A DNA stretch of 64,000 nucleotides from Hyphomicrobiaceae bacterium. Lineage in GTDB: Bacteria; Pseudomonadota; Alphaproteobacteria; Rhizobiales; Devosiaceae. This document shows positions 16,713 to 25,124 of this stretch, in pieces. Both the position numbers and the translations under genes were made by a program. The stretch spans positions 248,001 to 312,000 of the forward strand of contig JACKJF010000003.1 of NCBI GenBank assembly GCA_020638095.1. Reading direction: 5' to 3'. The stretch's first letter is position 1, and each line of letters begins with the position of its first letter. Below the pieces are notes generated by a model. It was not told the DNA's origin. It made no database searches and saw only the letters and a list, made by a program, of their open reading frames with translations.

Positions 16713-17682
16713 CGGCCAGAGCTTTATCGATCAGGGCGACGACGACCCCCGTATCCGCAGGCCGCGCCGGCCGACCCGCATGCGTGTCAGCCGCACGGCC
16801 TCGATCGTCCCGCACAATTCCATTGCCGGGCGCACGCTGATGCTGCTCATCGCCATCATGACTTTCCTCAGTTGCATCACCCTGGGCGGCGTCGTCCTCG
16901 TCCAGAAATCGGCCATTGCCTGGTCGTCGGAAGTCGGGCGCGAGGTCACCATCCAGGTCCGCCCGATCGAGGGTCAGGACATGGACAGCAACCTTCGCGC
17001 CAGCAAGTCGATCGCCGAAGCCATTCCCGGCGTCGGCGCGGTGCGCATCATGACCGAAGCCGAAAGCGGCAAGCTGCTCGAACCCTGGCTCGGCGCGGGG
17101 CTCGATCTGTCCCTCCTAAGCATTCCCCGCCTGATCAGCGTTGAACTGAGCGACCCCCGCGAATTCAACGCCGATCAGTTGAGCGAAAATCTCGCGACCA
17201 TCAAGGGTGCGACCCTCGACACCCATTCCGCCTGGCGCCAGCAGCTCAACGCCATGTCCGGCACCATGGTGCTGACTGGCGTCCTTGTGCTTTTGCTGAT
17301 CCTTGTCGCGACCATTCTCGCCGTCGTCTTCGCCACGCGCGGCACCATGGCCTCGAACAGGACAATCGTCGATGTGCTCCATTTCATCGGCGCATCCAAC
17401 GGTTTCATCGCCGGCGAATTTCAGGACCGCTTCCTCAATATCGGTTTGCGGGGCGGCGCCGCCGGCGGGGCCGGCGCCGTTCTCTTCTTCCTCGTGGTCG
17501 GCACGATTTCGGCCAATTATCTGCCCAGCGAGGCCGGCTCGCAGCTCTCCGCCTTTTTCGGCCGCTTCTCGCTCGGCTGGGACGGACTGCTGCTCCTCAT
17601 CCTCGTCGTGCCCGTGATCGGGGGTCTGACCGCACTGACCTCGCGGCTGACCGTCCGGCGTTTCCTCACGCAAATTTCCTGA
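16705..17682 (+). CDS. ftsX: Cell division permease FtsX
   Basis: This 325-residue membrane protein has an N-terminal cytoplasmic arm rich in Arg (RRPRRPTRMRVSR), a first helix (LMLLIAIMTFLSCITLGGVVL, about 50-70), a periplasmic domain and three C-terminal helices (about 190-215, 245-270 and 290-315), the FtsX topology. A TTG start overlapping ftsE by eight bases is used here; an ATG 25 codons later is the alternative. It acts with FtsE at the septum. Confidence 0.92.
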   Translation: MSSGQSFIDQGDDDPRIRRPRRPTRMRVSRTASIVPHNSIAGRTLMLLIAIMTFLSCITLGGVVLVQKSAIAWSSEVGREVTIQVRPIEGQDMDSNLRASKSIAEAIPGVGAVRIMTEAESGKLLEPWLGAGLDLSLLSIPRLISVELSDPREFNADQLSENLATIKGATLDTHSAWRQQLNAMSGTMVLTGVLVLLLILVATILAVVFATRGTMASNRTIVDVLHFIGASNGFIAGEFQDRFLNIGLRGGAAGGAGAVLFFLVVGTISANYLPSEAGSQLSAFFGRFSLGWDGLLLLILVVPVIGGLTALTSRLTVRRFLTQIS

Positions 17683-17726
17683 TAAACTCGGACGGCCGCC
17701 CAAAGGCGTCAACAAAGGACAAACCC

Positions 17727-18539
17727 ATGGTTCTGCAGGCTTTGCGCTCGCTGATCTTCTGGATCTTCCTGTTTTCGGTCACCGCAATCCTGTCCCTCAT
17801 CGTCGCCATCTTCACCCTCGTTCCGCCCTGGTCGGGGGCCGTGTCTCGCTTCTGCGCATCCGCGTGGACATGGTCGATGAAGCTCAACCTGCGCCTGACG
17901 GTCGGCATTCGCCACGAAATCTCAGGCCGCGAAAACATTCCCGCAACCGGCGCCATCGTTGCCTCCAAGCACCAGTCCGACTACGACATCATCGCGCTCT
18001 ACCCGCTCTTCAACTACCCCTCCTTCATTGCCAAGAAGCAGCTGTTCCAGATTCCGGTATTCGGTACGGCTTTGAGGGTCCTCAAGACAATCGAGATCGA
18101 CCGCTCTTCGGGGTCAGCCGGCATGAAGGGCATGATCGCCGACGCGAAAAAGCGCATTGCCGAAGGCAACTTCATCTTCATTTTCCCCGAAGGCACCCGC
18201 AAGGCGCCACTCGCCGAGCCCGACTACCGCTTCGGCGTCGCCAAGATGTACGAGGACCTCGACGTGCCCGTGGTCCCCATCGCCCTCAATACCGGGCTCT
18301 ATTGGGGCCGCAATTCCTTCATTCTCTGGCCCGGAACGGCAAAGATCACCATTCTGCCGCCGATCCCGCCCGGCCTTTCCGGAACCGAAATGATGAAACA
18401 GCTCCGGGACAGGGTGGATGGCGAAACCACAAGGCTTGTGCTTGATGCCGTCGACCGGGGACTGACCCGGCCCATCGATTCCACCTTCCGCGAGCGCATC
18501 GACGCCGCCCGCAAGCCGGCTGCGACCGACGCCGCGTGA
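17727..18539 (+). CDS. plsC: 1-acyl-sn-glycerol-3-phosphate acyltransferase
   Basis: This 270-residue membrane-bound enzyme makes phosphatidic acid from lysophosphatidic acid. The catalytic H-x4-D motif is H82-QSDY-D87 and the substrate-binding motif FPEGTR is at 153-158; an N-terminal hydrophobic helix (about 8-33) anchors it. It lies 44 bases after ftsX on the same strand. Linkage with ftsEX is common in this order, though a YdcF gene often intervenes in relatives and is absent here. Confidence 0.93.
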   Translation: MVLQALRSLIFWIFLFSVTAILSLIVAIFTLVPPWSGAVSRFCASAWTWSMKLNLRLTVGIRHEISGRENIPATGAIVASKHQSDYDIIALYPLFNYPSFIAKKQLFQIPVFGTALRVLKTIEIDRSSGSAGMKGMIADAKKRIAEGNFIFIFPEGTRKAPLAEPDYRFGVAKMYEDLDVPVVPIALNTGLYWGRNSFILWPGTAKITILPPIPPGLSGTEMMKQLRDRVDGETTRLVLDAVDRGLTRPIDSTFRERIDAARKPAATDAA

Positions 18540-18590
18540 CACTACTACATATTGACATTTTTCCATGTCGCACCCATAGATATTGGAGCG

Positions 18591-18662
18591 ATGGATCAGC
18601 ATTTGACGCCCGGAACAATTTGTTCTAGTTTTGTTCCGGAATTGGAGCAGGACGCCAAATGA
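18591..18662 (+). CDS. Possible 23-codon leader or small protein overlapping the SOS gene start
   Basis: An ATG with TTGGAG immediately upstream opens a 23-codon frame (begins MDQHLTPGTICSS) that stops at a TGA overlapping the next ATG (ATGA). Upstream, TTGACA at 18552-18557 and ATAGAT/TAGATA at 18576-18582 could be a promoter with an 18-19 base spacer. The LexA box lies inside this frame. If it is translated it would couple to the downstream gene. It is too short to judge by composition, and the promoter inside it argues that the main transcript starts later. Confidence 0.25.
   Translation: MDQHLTPGTICSSFVPELEQDAK
18603..18636 (+). promoter_or_regulatory. SOS promoter: LexA box GTTC-N7-GTTC over the -10
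   Basis: The direct repeat GTTC-TAGTTTT-GTTC at 18622-18636 is an exact match to the alphaproteobacterial LexA-binding consensus GTTC-N7-GTTC. TTGACG (18603-18608) and TAGTTT (18626-18631) are spaced by 17 bases, so the box would cover the -10 and transcription start. The downstream ATG lies 23 bases after the box. This is a textbook layout for LexA repression; binding itself is inferred. Confidence 0.75.
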
Positions 18663-18994
18663 ACCAGCGAACGATGAGCCGCCGCGAACAGGCGCTTGAG
18701 GGGCAGTGGAAGGCCGCCTCGGGAAAGCTCTTCGCCACCCGCATGGAAATGGTTGACCAGTTCGACCTGCGCGACAGCCGCATCTACATTCTCTCTGAAG
18801 CCGGTCATGCGCTCTGGGCTGGGACGGTGACCGACCTGATCGACGATCATGCCTCGCGCAACCGCTTCCGCGCCGCCCTGCGCCAGGCCACGGCCGTCCA
18901 TTCCGTGCCCAGCCCTCAGGACGCGACCGAACGCATGTGCATGATTTATGACCTCGAGGCCGGCGAGGAATTGCGGACCCTCAGCGCCGCCTGA
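18659..18994 (+). CDS. Hypothetical protein, probably SOS-induced
   Basis: I do not recognise this 111-residue protein. It has no membrane segment or signal. A basic, Gln/Glu-rich N-terminus (MSRREQALEGQWK) is followed by an alternating segment DSRIYILSEAGHALWAGTVTDLIDD that looks like beta strands, a helix (RNRFRAALRQATA) and an acidic end. A LexA box covers its promoter, so damage induction is likely. DNA-damage-induced division inhibitors in alphaproteobacteria are small and unrelated to SulA, so such a role is possible, but nothing in the sequence shows it. An ATG five codons later is an alternative start. It is convergent with the GGCT gene, three bases apart. Confidence 0.75.
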   Translation: MNQRTMSRREQALEGQWKAASGKLFATRMEMVDQFDLRDSRIYILSEAGHALWAGTVTDLIDDHASRNRFRAALRQATAVHSVPSPQDATERMCMIYDLEAGEELRTLSAA

Positions 18995-18997
18995 CCC

Positions 18998-19522
18998 TCA
19001 TTTCAGGGCTTCGCCGATCTCACTCAGACCCTCGTCCGTGATTCCGAGTTCGCCAAGGTGCGCGATCGTGTTGAGCACATAGTCGCGGTTCGACCCCATC
19101 CATCCGCTCGCCTCAGCGATCAGCGCGCACTGCTCGTGCGCCGTGGCGAGATTGGCGAACTGCTGGTGGCCGGGATCGGCGACATAGGTCAGCGCCGTGA
19201 CCTCCTCGCCCGATTCGAGCATGATCGGCCGGCTGACCTCCACATAAACGCCCGTGATCAGTTCCCGCGACCTGAGATAGTCGAGCACCGTCGCCCACGC
19301 CTCCTCGCTGACACGGAACGCGATACCATCGCATTTTCCGCCGTCGACCAGCCCGAAGACCAGCCCCGGGCGTTCCGGCGTCCCGCGATAGTGGTGCGAA
19401 TAGATGCAGAGCGCGCGGTGATAACCCAGAAGGGTCGCGGGGCTGCTTTCGGCGAAATCGAAGCCGGGGCGCCACATCAGCGACCCGTAGCCAAAGACCC
19501 ATCTGCTCTTTAAGCTCGACAT
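18998..19522 (-). CDS. Gamma-glutamylcyclotransferase (ChaC-like)
   Basis: This 174-residue protein begins with the family signature WVFGYGSLMWRPGF (YGSLMW at 12-17) and continues with the GYHRALCIYSHHYRGTPERPGLVFGL segment of ChaC-type enzymes, which cleave gamma-glutamyl peptides such as glutathione to 5-oxoproline. The ATG giving MSSLKSRW is chosen because it places the signature at the N-terminus; sequence upstream in frame lies over the divergent DUF2125 gene. Length matches the family. Confidence 0.88.
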   Translation of the reverse strand: MSSLKSRWVFGYGSLMWRPGFDFAESSPATLLGYHRALCIYSHHYRGTPERPGLVFGLVDGGKCDGIAFRVSEEAWATVLDYLRSRELITGVYVEVSRPIMLESGEEVTALTYVADPGHQQFANLATAHEQCALIAEASGWMGSNRDYVLNTIAHLGELGITDEGLSEIGEALK

Positions 19523-19570
19523 GTTGCGGACAAATTTGACCCCTAACCGCCCTCGTCTATCGCGAAGAAA

Positions 19571-20596
19571 ATGGCCATGCAACCTGCCCATCAAAGCGCC
19601 GAGACACCAAAACGCAGCCCCATGCGCGTGCGCTTCATCGCTCTTGCGCTGGTTGTCGCGCTGGTTGTGGTCGCCTGGCTCGGTGCCTGGTTTGCCGGTG
19701 CGAGCTACATCAGAACTGCCTACGACGACCTGCGATCCGAAATTGCCGACGAGGGCGGAGAACTCACCTGCGGCCGGCTCGACATTTCCGGGCTGCCGTT
19801 CCGCTTCGATCTCTTTTGCCACGATCTGACGCTGAAACTCGAAGACATCACCGCCAAGCTGCCGCTGCTCGAAGCAACCGTCAGGGTTTACGCGCCAACC
19901 CACATCCTGGCTTTCGCCAACGGGCCGCTAACGGTCGAGGACGCGTTCACCGGAACCCGGCGCGAAGCGGATTGGGAGCTTCTCGAAGCGAGTGCCCGCA
20001 CCAACTGGGCGGCGCTGGCCAACATTTCGCTCGTAGCAAAGTCGATCACCCTCAAGGACACTCTGGTCGGCGAGAAGACCCTCTGGACCGTCGACGGACT
20101 GGAGGCGCACCTGCTCGATGACCCTCAGGCGCACAACCGGACCACCGGAACCGCCCAATGGTCGCTCTATGCCATCATGAACGGCACGAACGTTTCCGAT
20201 CTCGACATCAACGCAGCCGACTTCCGCCTCGAAGCCGACCTCCCCGGCATGCCTGACGATCTGCGCAATTTCGATCCCGATACGATCGTCTCGAACTGGA
20301 TCGCACCCAATCCGCCCATCAACCTGCACGTCTTCGAAGGCAAGGACGCAACGACCTCCTTCTCGCTCACCGGCAATCTCGGACTTGAGGAAGGCGGCAC
20401 ATGGCAGGGCGATTTCGATCTGGCCAGCAACGGCCTCGACAAGCGTCTCGATCCTTTCGTCGTGCCCGCCATGCGCCAGATTCTGCTTGGGGACCCCGCC
20501 AGCAATGGAGATGGCCTCTATCGCGCCTATTCCATCCGCCACAGCGTGCTTTTTGCCGGCAACGTGCCGCTGACCGTTCTGCCCGCCCTACCGTGA
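19571..20596 (+). CDS. DUF2125 family envelope protein
   Basis: This 341-residue protein has an N-terminal membrane anchor (about 18-45) and a large beta-rich extracytoplasmic region with SGLPFRFDLFCHDLTLKL, the hallmark segment of DUF2125. The family is restricted largely to alphaproteobacteria and has no assigned function. A second ATG 17 codons in would give a shorter cytoplasmic tail. It starts 48 bases from the divergent GGCT gene and its stop overlaps the end of the convergent tyrC gene by nine bases. GGCT-DUF2125-tyrC-hisC is a recurring order in this group. Confidence 0.85.
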   Translation: MAMQPAHQSAETPKRSPMRVRFIALALVVALVVVAWLGAWFAGASYIRTAYDDLRSEIADEGGELTCGRLDISGLPFRFDLFCHDLTLKLEDITAKLPLLEATVRVYAPTHILAFANGPLTVEDAFTGTRREADWELLEASARTNWAALANISLVAKSITLKDTLVGEKTLWTVDGLEAHLLDDPQAHNRTTGTAQWSLYAIMNGTNVSDLDINAADFRLEADLPGMPDDLRNFDPDTIVSNWIAPNPPINLHVFEGKDATTSFSLTGNLGLEEGGTWQGDFDLASNGLDKRLDPFVVPAMRQILLGDPASNGDGLYRAYSIRHSVLFAGNVPLTVLPALP

Positions 20597-21535
20597 CGGC
20601 GGTTCCGCCGGACCCTCGCCGCCATGCGGCCGGCCGAAATCCGGCGCCGCCGTTTCCTGCCCCGCATCAATGATCGAGCGCCTTATGGCGCGGGTGCGGG
20701 TAAAGAGCGCCTCGAGAGCCGGTCCGTCGCCATTGCGGACATGCCGCTGCAGCATGGCGAGATCTTCAAGAAAGCGCCCCAGCATTTCGAGCACCGCGTC
20801 CCGATTGGTCAGAAACACGTCGCGCCACATGACCGGATCCGAGGCCGCGATGCGGGTGAAGTCGCGGAACCCGCCCGCCGAGAACTTGATCACTTCCGAC
20901 TTCGAAACCGTCGCCAGATCGTCGGCCGTGCCGACAATGTTGTAGGCGACCAGGTGCGGCACGTGACTGGTGATGGCAACCACCAGATCATGATGCGCAT
21001 GACCCATCAGGTCGACCTTTGACCCCATCGCCTTCCAGAAGCCGATGAGCCTGTCGACCGCCTTCCGGTCCTGGCCGTCGGTCGGGGTCAGGATGCACCA
21101 GCGATTCTCGAAAAGTTCCGCGAAACCGGCCGATGGCCCGGAATGCTCCGTGCCCGCCATCGGATGACCGGGAATGAAATGAACCCCTTCCGGCACCAGC
21201 GGGCCGACGACCCTGTGCACATGCCCCTTGACCGACCCGACGTCGGTCAGGATCGCACCCGGCTCGAGATGCGGCGCAATCGCATTTGCCACAGCTTCGA
21301 ACGCCCCGACCGGCGTGCAAAGAATGACAAGATCGGCACCCCGGACCGCTTCGGCCGCTTCGGACGTATATGTATCGGCGAGATTGAGTGACCGCGCTTC
21401 GTCGAGCGTTGCTTGCTGCCGGGCAACGGCGACGATCTCGGATGCGAGCCCATGTCGCCGTGCCGCGAGGGCGAGCGACGAACCGATAAGTCCGATGCCG
21501 ATCAGGGCCATCCGGCGAAAGGGAGCCTCAGTCAT
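20588..21535 (-). CDS. tyrC: Prephenate/arogenate dehydrogenase
   Basis: This 315-residue enzyme oxidatively decarboxylates prephenate or arogenate for tyrosine synthesis. The N-terminal Rossmann motif is ALIGIGLIGSSLALA (glycines at 13, 15 and 18), followed by the DVGSVKG and FIPGHPMAGTEHSGP motifs with the catalytic histidine. Its ATG overlaps the stop of hisC by eight bases, so the two aromatic/histidine aminotransferase-pathway genes are translated together. In Rhizobiales the upstream aminotransferase often serves both histidine and aromatic pathways. Confidence 0.92.
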   Translation of the reverse strand: MTEAPFRRMALIGIGLIGSSLALAARRHGLASEIVAVARQQATLDEARSLNLADTYTSEAAEAVRGADLVILCTPVGAFEAVANAIAPHLEPGAILTDVGSVKGHVHRVVGPLVPEGVHFIPGHPMAGTEHSGPSAGFAELFENRWCILTPTDGQDRKAVDRLIGFWKAMGSKVDLMGHAHHDLVVAITSHVPHLVAYNIVGTADDLATVSKSEVIKFSAGGFRDFTRIAASDPVMWRDVFLTNRDAVLEMLGRFLEDLAMLQRHVRNGDGPALEALFTRTRAIRRSIIDAGQETAAPDFGRPHGGEGPAEPPSR

Positions 21536-22619
21536 TGTCCACACCCCGGACGATCTCGACCACCTCTTTCATCGCCTCTTCGCTTCCGATGGAAATCCTT
21601 AGCGCACTCGGGAGCCCATACGATCCCATTTCCCGCACGATGATTCCCTTGTGAAGGAGCGCCCGATTGACCGTGGCGGCCGTAACCGGTCCGGTCTCGG
21701 GAAAGAGTGCCAGCACGAAATTGGCCTGCGAGGGCAGAACCCGGACCCGGTTGCTCGGCAGATGGGTTTCGAGATAGTCGCGCCAGGTCCGGTTATGCGC
21801 CTGAAGTTTCTGGATGAAGTCCTCGTCTTCGAGCGCCGCTACCCCCGCCAGCTGCGCCGCCATGTTGACGTTGAACGGCCCTCTCAGCCGGTTGATCGCA
21901 TCGACCACATGGTCCGGCCCGTAGAGCCAGCCGATTCTGAGCGCGGCGAGCCCGATCTTTGAAAAGGTCCTGACCATGACGACATTGTCGTTCTCGCGCA
22001 CGAGGTCCGCCCCGGCATCATAAGCGGGATTGGTGACATATTCCGCATAGGCGCTGTCGAGCACGAAAAGCACGTTTTTCGGCAGGCCGGCATGGAGCCG
22101 CCGCACCTCTGCATCGGTCAGAAAAGTGCCCGTCGGATTGTTGGGATTGGCGAGAAAGACGACTTTCGTTCGCTCCGTCACCGCCGCGAGCATGGCATCG
22201 ACATCGACCACATAGTCCCTGTCCGGCGCAAACACAGGCACGGCTCCCGTGCCCATGGTCGCGATCGGATAAACAAGAAATCCGTACTGCGAGATCACCG
22301 CCTCGTCGCCCGCACCGAGATAGGTTTGGGCGATCAGGTGCAGCAACTCGTCCGACCCGGAACCGATGACGATCCGGTCCGCCTCGAGCCCATGTTTTTT
22401 GGCCAGCGCTTGCCTGAGATCACGCGAAGATCCTTCGGGATAGGCCGAGAGCCGGTCGTTGAGTTCTGCGAGGGCTGCGACCGCCTTCGGGCTCGCTCCG
22501 AGCGGCGACTCGTTCGACGACAGTTTGGCACGCGTCCTGACCCCGCCCGCCTGCGACCGGCCGGGTACGTAGGGCGCGATCTTGAGAACACCGTCTTTGG
22601 CCTTTGGGCGGTTGGTCAT
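21528..22619 (-). CDS. hisC: Histidinol-phosphate aminotransferase
   Basis: This 363-residue class I/II PLP aminotransferase contains KLSSNESPLGASPKA near the N-terminus, the cofactor-binding GSGSDELLHL, NPNNPTGT and the PLP lysine in RTFSKIGLAALRIGW. The start MTNRPKAKDGV gives normal family length. Its overlap with tyrC suggests that it may also transaminate prephenate or aromatic keto acids, a known dual role for HisC-family members in this setting; that is inference. The methyltransferase gene begins about 800 bases upstream on the same strand. Confidence 0.92.
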   Translation of the reverse strand: MTNRPKAKDGVLKIAPYVPGRSQAGGVRTRAKLSSNESPLGASPKAVAALAELNDRLSAYPEGSSRDLRQALAKKHGLEADRIVIGSGSDELLHLIAQTYLGAGDEAVISQYGFLVYPIATMGTGAVPVFAPDRDYVVDVDAMLAAVTERTKVVFLANPNNPTGTFLTDAEVRRLHAGLPKNVLFVLDSAYAEYVTNPAYDAGADLVRENDNVVMVRTFSKIGLAALRIGWLYGPDHVVDAINRLRGPFNVNMAAQLAGVAALEDEDFIQKLQAHNRTWRDYLETHLPSNRVRVLPSQANFVLALFPETGPVTAATVNRALLHKGIIVREMGSYGLPSALRISIGSEEAMKEVVEIVRGVDND

Positions 22620-22692
22620 CGGAACGTCTGGAACCTTGGCTCTGAAACTGGCGCGGAACATATCTAGGCCCGCCCCAATTGCAAGCGTCGCG

Positions 22693-23430
22693 TCAGCCCT
22701 CGAAGGCCGGCTGCGGCGCCAGCACCGGCACGCGCACATAGCGCTCGGCCCGCTGCCGCCGGGCAATGGCGGGAAAGAGCTGCTTCTTCGCCTTGGCAAC
22801 GATCACGCCGGAAAGAGCCGGCCCGAATATGCGCCCGGATCGTTCGAGCGCGCCGCTGAATTTGAGCAGCAGCCGCCGTTCGCTGGGCAAGAAGTAAAGC
22901 GCATGCCGGAACGCTTCCGGCTTGAACGAATGATCGCGCAGGAGCCGGTCAAGCTGGCCCTGGCTGAACGGGTGACCAGCCCCAAAAGGGTTGTTGTCGG
23001 CACTCGACCAGAGCCCGTTCCGGCGCGGAACGACGACGATCAGCTCGGCATCGGGTGCCGCGACCCGCCACAATTCGCGCATCAGTTCCTCGGAATCCGC
23101 GGCGAATTCGAAAGCATGAACGGCAATGATGAGATCGACAGAGGCGTCAGTCAGCGGCATCTCCATCGGATCGCAGAGCACCGTGGTCGAGGGTCCCTCG
23201 CGCGGCCAGACCGAGGCGCCCTGACGCGCCGGCATCAGCGAAACGATCCGTTCCGCCGTCGGCACGGCAAAACGAAGATAGGGCGTGGCAAAACCGAGCC
23301 CCAGTACTCTCTTTCCGGAAACATCCCCGGCGAACTTCAGCACATGTTCGCGCACCATCCGCCGGCTGATGCCGCCGAGCGGCGAGCGGTAGAACTGGAT
23401 GAGACGCATCACGTCGAGATTCATCGGCAC
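22693..23430 (-). CDS. Class I SAM-dependent methyltransferase
   Basis: This 245-residue protein has motif I (VLGLGFATPYL) and the acidic loop region typical of Methyltransf_11 (ASVDLIIAVHAFEFAAD, then LRELWRVAAPDAELIVVVP). Motif I has F in place of the usual second glycine triad, as in a rhizobial subfamily next to gloB. Substrate is unknown. It ends 73 bases before hisC on the same strand and is divergent from gloB across a 150-base gap. Confidence 0.82.
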   Translation of the reverse strand: MPMNLDVMRLIQFYRSPLGGISRRMVREHVLKFAGDVSGKRVLGLGFATPYLRFAVPTAERIVSLMPARQGASVWPREGPSTTVLCDPMEMPLTDASVDLIIAVHAFEFAADSEELMRELWRVAAPDAELIVVVPRRNGLWSSADNNPFGAGHPFSQGQLDRLLRDHSFKPEAFRHALYFLPSERRLLLKFSGALERSGRIFGPALSGVIVAKAKKQLFPAIARRQRAERYVRVPVLAPQPAFEG

Positions 23431-23580
23431 AGCCCGGTTGGATAGCCCGCCGAAACGTGGCGCTTTTGTCGGGTCTGCGCAAGAGTGGCATCACTTTTGA
23501 CCGGTTGGTGGTCCAAACGCCTTGTTTCACACCATGAGCCTTTCTAGTCTTTGACTCGCCCCCGCGACGAAAGCCCGCCC

Positions 23581-24348
23581 ATGCCGCTCCAGATCAAGAC
23601 CTTCTCCTGCCGCTCCGACAATTTCGGATTTCTCGCCCACGACGAGGCGACCGGCGAGACCGCGGCCATCGACGCCCCCCATGCCGGCCCGATCATCGAT
23701 GCCCTTGAGGCCGAAGGCTGGCGCCTGACCCACCTGCTCATCACCCACCACCATGCCGACCACACCGAGGGCCTCGCCGAACTCAAGGCGAAATATGGCT
23801 GCACCGCCTACGGACCAATGGCCGAAGTCGACAGGATCGCGGGACTCGATGAATTGCTCGATGCCAGCCACATGCTCGATCTCGGCGAGACGCGCCTCGA
23901 AATCATCGAAACCCCCGGACATACGCTCGGGCACATCTGCTATTTCGATCCGACGGGGCTATCGCTTTTTTGCGGTGATGCGCTCTTCTCCCTCGGCTGC
24001 GGCCGCATGTTCGAGGGGTCGCCGGAGCCCATGTGGGAAGGCCTCAAGCGCCTGCGCGCCCTGCCAGACGAAACAATGGTTCACTGCGGTCACGAATATA
24101 CAATCGCCAATGCCCGTTTTGCCATGTCCATTGACCCGGACAACGGGGCGCTCAAACGCCGCGCCGCCGAAGCGCAAACGCTGCGTGACGCCGGCAAGGC
24201 GACGGTCCCCTTCAGGCTCGGTGACGACAAGAAGGCCAATCCTTTCCTTCGCGCCGACGATCCCGGCCTGATGGCGAAAATGGGCATGGCCGGCGCCCAG
24301 CCGTTCGAGGTCTTCGCCGCTATCCGCAAGGCCAAGGACAGTTTCTGA
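23581..24348 (+). CDS. gloB: Hydroxyacylglutathione hydrolase (glyoxalase II)
   Basis: This 255-residue metallo-beta-lactamase-fold enzyme hydrolyses S-lactoylglutathione in methylglyoxal detoxification. The binuclear metal motif is THHHADHTEG (residues 55-64), with further ligands in TPGHTLGHI, FCGDALFSLGCGRMFEG and CGHEYTIANARFA, and the C-terminal glutathione-binding helix region. The start is the ATG giving MPLQIKTFSCRSDNF, the family N-terminus. The GNAT gene begins one base after its stop. Confidence 0.94.
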   Translation: MPLQIKTFSCRSDNFGFLAHDEATGETAAIDAPHAGPIIDALEAEGWRLTHLLITHHHADHTEGLAELKAKYGCTAYGPMAEVDRIAGLDELLDASHMLDLGETRLEIIETPGHTLGHICYFDPTGLSLFCGDALFSLGCGRMFEGSPEPMWEGLKRLRALPDETMVHCGHEYTIANARFAMSIDPDNGALKRRAAEAQTLRDAGKATVPFRLGDDKKANPFLRADDPGLMAKMGMAGAQPFEVFAAIRKAKDSF

Positions 24349-24349
24349 C

Positions 24350-24901
24350 ATGGAATTGGCCGCAACGCCGGTTTTCCGGCCGGTCACACCGGCTAATTCT
24401 GAGGATTTCGTCCGCCTCTTTGAATCGAAGGGCGGACCGTCATACTGCTGGTGCGTACCCTACCGGACTACGGCCGCGGAAAAACGCGAGGCCGACAACA
24501 CTACCCGGAAGGCCCAGATGCTTCGCCGCATCGAAGCAAGAGTGCCGGTCGGCCTCCTCGGCTATCTCGGTGCCGAACCCGTGTGCTGGGTGTCGGTTGG
24601 TCCTAAATCGAGCTTTGTCGGCCTTGGCGGCCCTGCCCCGGAATCGGATCAGGCGGTCTGGTCGCTGACCTGCCTTTACGTTCCGCGCGCCCATCGCCAC
24701 AACGGCTGGGGCCGCCTGATGATCGAAGCCGCAATCCGTGAGGCGCGTGCGGACGGCGCGACCCATCTCGAGGCCTACCCGGTCGACCCTCAATCGCCGA
24801 GCTATCGGTTCTTCGGCTTCGTGCCACTTTATGAGCGCCTGGGCTTCTCCCATTGCGGCATGGAAGGCAGCCGCCGCCATGTCATGCGCCTGAAACTTTG
24901 A
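24350..24901 (+). CDS. GNAT family N-acetyltransferase
   Basis: This 183-residue protein has the GNAT acetyl-CoA site in SLTCLYVPRAHRHNGWGRLMIEAAI (R/H-x-x-G-x-G pattern in HNGWGR) and the C-terminal YRFFGFVPLYERLGFS strand-helix. The N-terminal GGPSYCWCVPYR segment is typical of a subfamily annotated only as GNAT. It is probably co-translated with gloB (one-base gap). Substrate unknown. Confidence 0.85.
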   Translation: MELAATPVFRPVTPANSEDFVRLFESKGGPSYCWCVPYRTTAAEKREADNTTRKAQMLRRIEARVPVGLLGYLGAEPVCWVSVGPKSSFVGLGGPAPESDQAVWSLTCLYVPRAHRHNGWGRLMIEAAIREARADGATHLEAYPVDPQSPSYRFFGFVPLYERLGFSHCGMEGSRRHVMRLKL

Positions 24902-25004
24902 CGGGCTTTTTGGCAACTTAGCCACCCGGCCGTACGAACCCTGCGCCGCCAGCCGAAGACCCTGACCCGGGTCGCGTGCCAAATTCTTAACAAAGCCTTA
25001 AAAT

Positions 25005-25019
25005 TGGCACGGCGCTTGC
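25005..25019 (+). promoter_or_regulatory. Sigma-54 (RpoN) -24/-12 promoter element
   Basis: TGGCAC-GGCGC-TTGC is an exact match to the sigma-54 consensus TGGCAC-N5-TTGC, with the invariant GG and GC twelve bases apart. It lies in a 223-base gap after the GNAT gene and points at a small basic protein gene whose start is about 100 bases downstream. I cannot identify the enhancer-binding protein site. Confidence 0.7.
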
Positions 25020-25124
25020 CACACTTGCTGGCAAGGGCCAGGTGATTCGCCATGTGCGTGTCCCAGAATGAAACAATCGGCCCGAAATGACACGGAAGCG
25101 CAATTTGAGGACCGGAGACGCATC

